Assembly: GCA_019802505.1 (NCBI GenBank)
Contig: JAFMOC010000021.1
Location: 3,086,001 to 3,150,000, forward strand
DNA: 64,000 bases
DNA from: Corydoras sp. C115
Taxonomy: Eukaryota > Chordata > Actinopteri > Siluriformes > Callichthyidae
Direction of reading: 5' to 3'
Shown here: piece after piece, positions 60,681 to 64,000 of the stretch
How positions within the stretch are numbered: the stretch's first letter is position 1
Layout: every line of letters starts with the position of its first letter
Made by a program: the position numbers and the translations under genes
The notes under the pieces: generated by a model
What the model was told of the DNA's origin: nothing
The model's database searches: none
Seen by the model: the letters and a program-made list of their open reading frames with translations, nothing else

Positions 60681-61017
60681 TGAAATTGAAAACAATAGAA
60701 TGTGGGAAACTGACTAGTGGAGCTAAAAGGGACAAACTACAGGGTATTAAGTTGAGAGGGCAGTTTTTACATTTAATTCTAATTAGTGTTTCAAATTATT
60801 TATAGATTGTGTAGATTAGTCTTAACATAGGTGTTCCTAACACACAGCACTGGTTAGATACAGGATTGTTTATTTAAATAATAAGGATTTTTATTCCCAT
60901 CACTCTTAAGCTTACAATGTTGAATTCTAAAGCAAGGTTCTTATATTGCTCCGTTTAATTTACATCAAAATTAAAAAGGTAAAAATATCAAAGGTTTTTC
61001 TTCCTTAAATTTACAGG

Positions 61018-61369
61018 CGGGCTTAGTGGTTAGCACGTTCTCCTGTCAGCACTAGGGATTCCTGGTTCGAATCCCAATCTGGGTGGAGTTTCCATGTTCT
61101 CCCCGTGTCCGCGTGGGTTTCCTCCGGGTTTTCCGGTTTCCTCCCACAGTCCAAAAACATGAATCAAGTCAATTGAATTCTCCAAATTGCCCCATATAGA
61201 GTGTGTTTGTGTGGGTGAGTGTGTGCCCAGCGATGGATTGGCGCCCTGTCCTGGGTGTATCTGCCCAGCGCCCGAGACATTCTCCCCTGGATGGGCATGG
61301 GGAACCCCACCGCGACCCTAATAGAGGATAAAGCGGGAGATAATGAATGAATGAATGAATGAATGAATG
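61018..61369 (+). mobile_element. V-SINE, full length, with target duplication
   Basis: AAATTTACAGG occurs at 61007-61017 and at 61370-61380. Six bases (CACGGT) are missing from the head. The tail is a long (AATG)n. Confidence 0.92.
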
Positions 61370-61396
61370 AAATTTACAGGCATTATTTTAAATGTA

Positions 61397-61730
61397 GGCA
61401 CGGTGGCTTAGTGGTTAGCATGTTCTCCTCTCAGCACTAGGGATTCCCGGTTCGAATCCCCATCTGGGTGGAGTTTCCATGTTCTCCCCGTGTCCAAGTG
61501 GGTTTCCTCCGGGTTCTCCGGTTTCCTCCCACAGTCCAAAAACATGGATCAAGTCAATTGATTTCTCCAAATTGCCCCTTATAGAGTGTGTGTGTGTGAG
61601 TGAGTGTGTGCCCAGTGATAGATTGGCGCCCTGTCCTGGGTCTATCTGCCCAGCTCCCGAAACGTTCTCCCCTGGATGGGCATGGGGAACCCCACCATGA
61701 CCCTAATAGAGGATAAAGCGGATGAATGGA
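61397..61730 (+). mobile_element. V-SINE, full length, with target duplication
   Basis: TTTTAAATGTA occurs at 61386-61396 and 61731-61741. It inserted 16 bases after the previous copy's target repeat, same strand. Confidence 0.92.
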
Positions 61731-62518
61731 TTTTAAATGTATTGACATGTTGACGTCTTGGTAGGTACAACTGGCAATCATAGGCTTGATTATGTAAATC
61801 ATGTTGCTTCTGATTTCTATAGCAGGTTGTTTGTAATTGTAAAAGAGAATTTCCTGGACTATAGAGATGTTCTCCATAAGTGTTGGTAACTACACTGACA
61901 GCAGAGGAGGTGCAGTTTTAGTGACGTGATGGTGCCCTGAGAAATAAATTAATTAAATGAATGAATAGGATAAATAAATTAGCACTCAAATAAATGAATC
62001 CATCCGGAGCAAAGGGTAGTGTACATGCAAGATTGTCCTTCACAAATCGTATTGTGTAAAAATAAAATATAGTGAGAATAGAGAATTAATGGCAGGTTAA
62101 GGAATGTAAAAAATATTTTTAAAGGTCATTGTCTGGACAGCTGTATTTTTTTTGCATGATGAGTAAAAATCTACAGTAGTTTCAACTTTATATCATTCAT
62201 TTTATGCTAGATGACTATAGTTGTGTCATAAATTTTAAAAGCATTTACATAACAACGCTGTGAAAATGTAAGCTGCTTTTATTAACAAAGAATCAACAGC
62301 AGCACTGGTTTACATTTAACCACCACTTACTACCAAAGCTGTGGCAAAAAAGCTTACTAACACATGCCTGTTACCACCAGCAAGAGCAGCAGAATCTCTT
62401 CAAAGTGCCTCTCACTCTGGTGTGTGGCCAGTCAGCAGATTAAGGTGTGTGTGAGGGTGAGAGTGTGTAAATGGGGACTAATGGGCTGTTTTGATCACCT
62501 GTCTGTGTCTGATTTCAG

Positions 62519-62601
62519 AGCTGCAGGCTACACTTCCATCAAGTCCATCAGCAAGGGAGAGGGGAGTGGAAACATGGTGCACAGACTGACACAGAGTGTG
62601 T
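62519..62601 (+). CDS. Possible exon of an unidentified downstream gene
   Basis: An 83-base open stretch lies between TCTGATTTCAG and T|GTAAGTAC, both good splice sites. It would encode 27 residues, AAGYTSIKSISKGEGSGNMV then HRLTQSV, with one base of a split codon at each end. I do not recognise the protein. No convincing partner exon was found within the window; the open stretch just upstream (62380-62450) does not join in phase. It may be a chance exon. Confidence 0.22.
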
Positions 62602-62741
62602 GTAAGTACATAGAAACTAAAATTTCATATTTCCATCAATGCTGTTGATGTACGCAAGCTTTACTGAAGATTCCAAATTATATATCTAAAACTCTGATAT
62701 GGTGGAATTTTGTTCAGATTCTTATGTGAAGCTAATGCATT

Positions 62742-63089
62742 CATTCATTCATTCATTATCTCCCGCTTTATCCTCTATTAGGGTCGCGGTGGGGTTCCCC
62801 ATGCCCATCCAGGGGAGAACGTCTCGGGCGCTGGGCAGATAGACCCAGGACAGTGCGCCAATCCATCGCTGGGCACACACTCACTCACACAAACACACTC
62901 TATATGGGGCAATTTAGAGAACTCAATTGACTTGATCCATGTTTTTGGACTGTGGGAGGAAACCGGAGAACCCGGAAACCCACGCGGACACGGGGAGAAC
63001 ATGGAAACTCCGCCCAGATCGGGATTCGAACCGGGAATCCCTAGTGCTGAGAGGCGAACGTGCTAACCACTAAGCCACCGTGCCGCCAC
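62742..63089 (-). mobile_element. V-SINE, full length, with target duplication
   Basis: GCTAATGCATT occurs at 62731-62741 and 63090-63100. Close to consensus. Confidence 0.92.
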
Positions 63090-63517
63090 GCTAATGCATT
63101 AGTATTTCTATTTAAAATCTACTGCATACACAGTGAAAGACCTGAGTACTACTGTAATAATAGTTCATATTAGTTAATACTTTAATAATTGTTCATAAAA
63201 TGAAGCCATCTTATTATCTTGTAAATGTTTAAACAAATATTTGTGCCAGTACAAGTCTATAGTAAAACCTTCAGTAAAACCTATAGTCTTCAAAATTTAC
63301 ACTCTTGATTTCTTTTAATCAGGGTTTTATTATTTTTTTTATCATATGCTCGAAATTTATTAAAGTGCATCATTGTAACTGAAGAAAATTATTTGTATTT
63401 ATCTATTTAATTATCTAGCAGTTGCTTTCATCCAAAATGACCTTTTCAAAAATGACAAGTAAGAGAGTGCCACACATCAGTAAGTTAAGAAACCATCTAA
63501 ACTGCACTATTAATAGT

Positions 63518-63702
63518 TACCACCATGAATCCTTGAGTAAGTCCTTAACCCTCATTGCTCCAGGGATGCTGTAAGACCAATCCTGTGGTTTACCAATCCA
63601 GGGATGCTGTAAGACCAATCCCCCCCCAAAAAACAAAACAAAAACAAAAACACAAGGTGAGATATTTGTTAGTTGCTTTGGATAAAAAACATCTGCTAAT
63701 TG
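63518..63702 (+). mobile_element. Second SINE family, 3' two thirds, with an internal direct repeat
   Basis: TTACCACCATGAATCCTTGAG and CCTTAACCCTCATTGCTCC lead to a GGATAAAAAACATCTGCTAA tail. A 25-base direct repeat occurs at 63559-63583 and 63597-63621, followed by a C8/A-rich run. Confidence 0.7.
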
Positions 63703-64000
63703 TAATGCAATTAATTATCAATGATCATCATTTGCTGATCTCAAGAGATCTGTTGTTTGTTAAAAATGATGAATGTCTCAGCAAAGGTTAAAAGTTAGCA
63801 ACTCCACAGCTTGTCCTGTTAGCCAATGTCAGTGTGCGAAGTTTAGAAGCTTATTTACATTTAGAAAATTGACAAAATATAATGTTTAAGCAAGGTGGAA
63901 AAAAGTTTGCACAGGACTCTATAATGAGGACGTTTGCAGTTGCGATGGTTTGATGTTTTCTGTTGATAGAGGTTACTTCACTTGTTGCATGTGGATCTGC

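Larger units (their letters stand above)
61742..64000. other. Intergenic DNA to the window end
   Basis: A V-SINE (62742), a second-family SINE (63518) and the exon-like segment at 62519. The rest is AT-rich and unrecognised. Confidence 0.45.

Overview
The window looks like nuclear DNA of a ray-finned (teleost) fish. It is AT-rich and full of dinucleotide microsatellites, it carries one widely spaced multi-exon vertebrate gene, and it is crowded with tRNA-derived SINEs of the DANA/Mermaid (V-SINE) type plus a second SINE family and L2-like LINE remains. The repeat mix recalls ostariophysan fish (zebrafish or catfish relatives), but that placement is inference only. I see no bacterial, viral, CRISPR or operon-like content.

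The one gene I can reconstruct is tmem260, on the + strand from 8974 to 46349. It has 16 coding exons. All junctions are GT-AG, all phases join, and there is no internal stop. The joined product is 703 residues, close to the roughly 707 residues I recall for human TMEM260. TMEM260 is an ER multi-pass O-mannosyltransferase (GT-C fold, DUF2723 at the N-terminus) that acts on IPT domains of plexins and of the MET and RON receptors. A CG-rich promoter-like block with several upstream ORFs lies at about 8640-8973. A candidate poly(A) signal sits at 46444, 95 bases past the stop.

Layout. 1-8640 is upstream DNA with a small inverted-repeat element (1299-1619), many V-SINEs and a threefold tandem duplication of SINE plus flank (6761-8274). 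Intron 1 opens, 15 bases past exon 1, into a 2.5-kb hAT-type element (9137-11676) with an 8-bp target duplication; it is stuffed with SINEs and tandem copies of its own sequence. Introns 1-3 (to 31 kb) hold more SINEs, L2-like LINE 3' ends, long (TA)n tracts and a GC-richer non-repeat block at 28.0-29.16 kb. Exons 4-13 (31.4-42.2 kb) lie in a stretch almost free of full-length V-SINEs. SINEs resume from 43.4 kb. Downstream of the gene (46.4-64 kb) I found only repeats, LINE fossils (54.4-56.8 kb), microsatellites and one weak exon-like segment at 62519-62601.

Most short open frames in this window are translations of the same V-SINE and are not genes. The main points of interest are the SINE/hAT composite at the exon 1 donor, repeated SINE-seeded local duplications, the SINE-LINE tail sharing, an uORF that terminates on the tmem260 start codons, a long perfect intronic hairpin beside exon 11, and several unclassified dispersed repeats.
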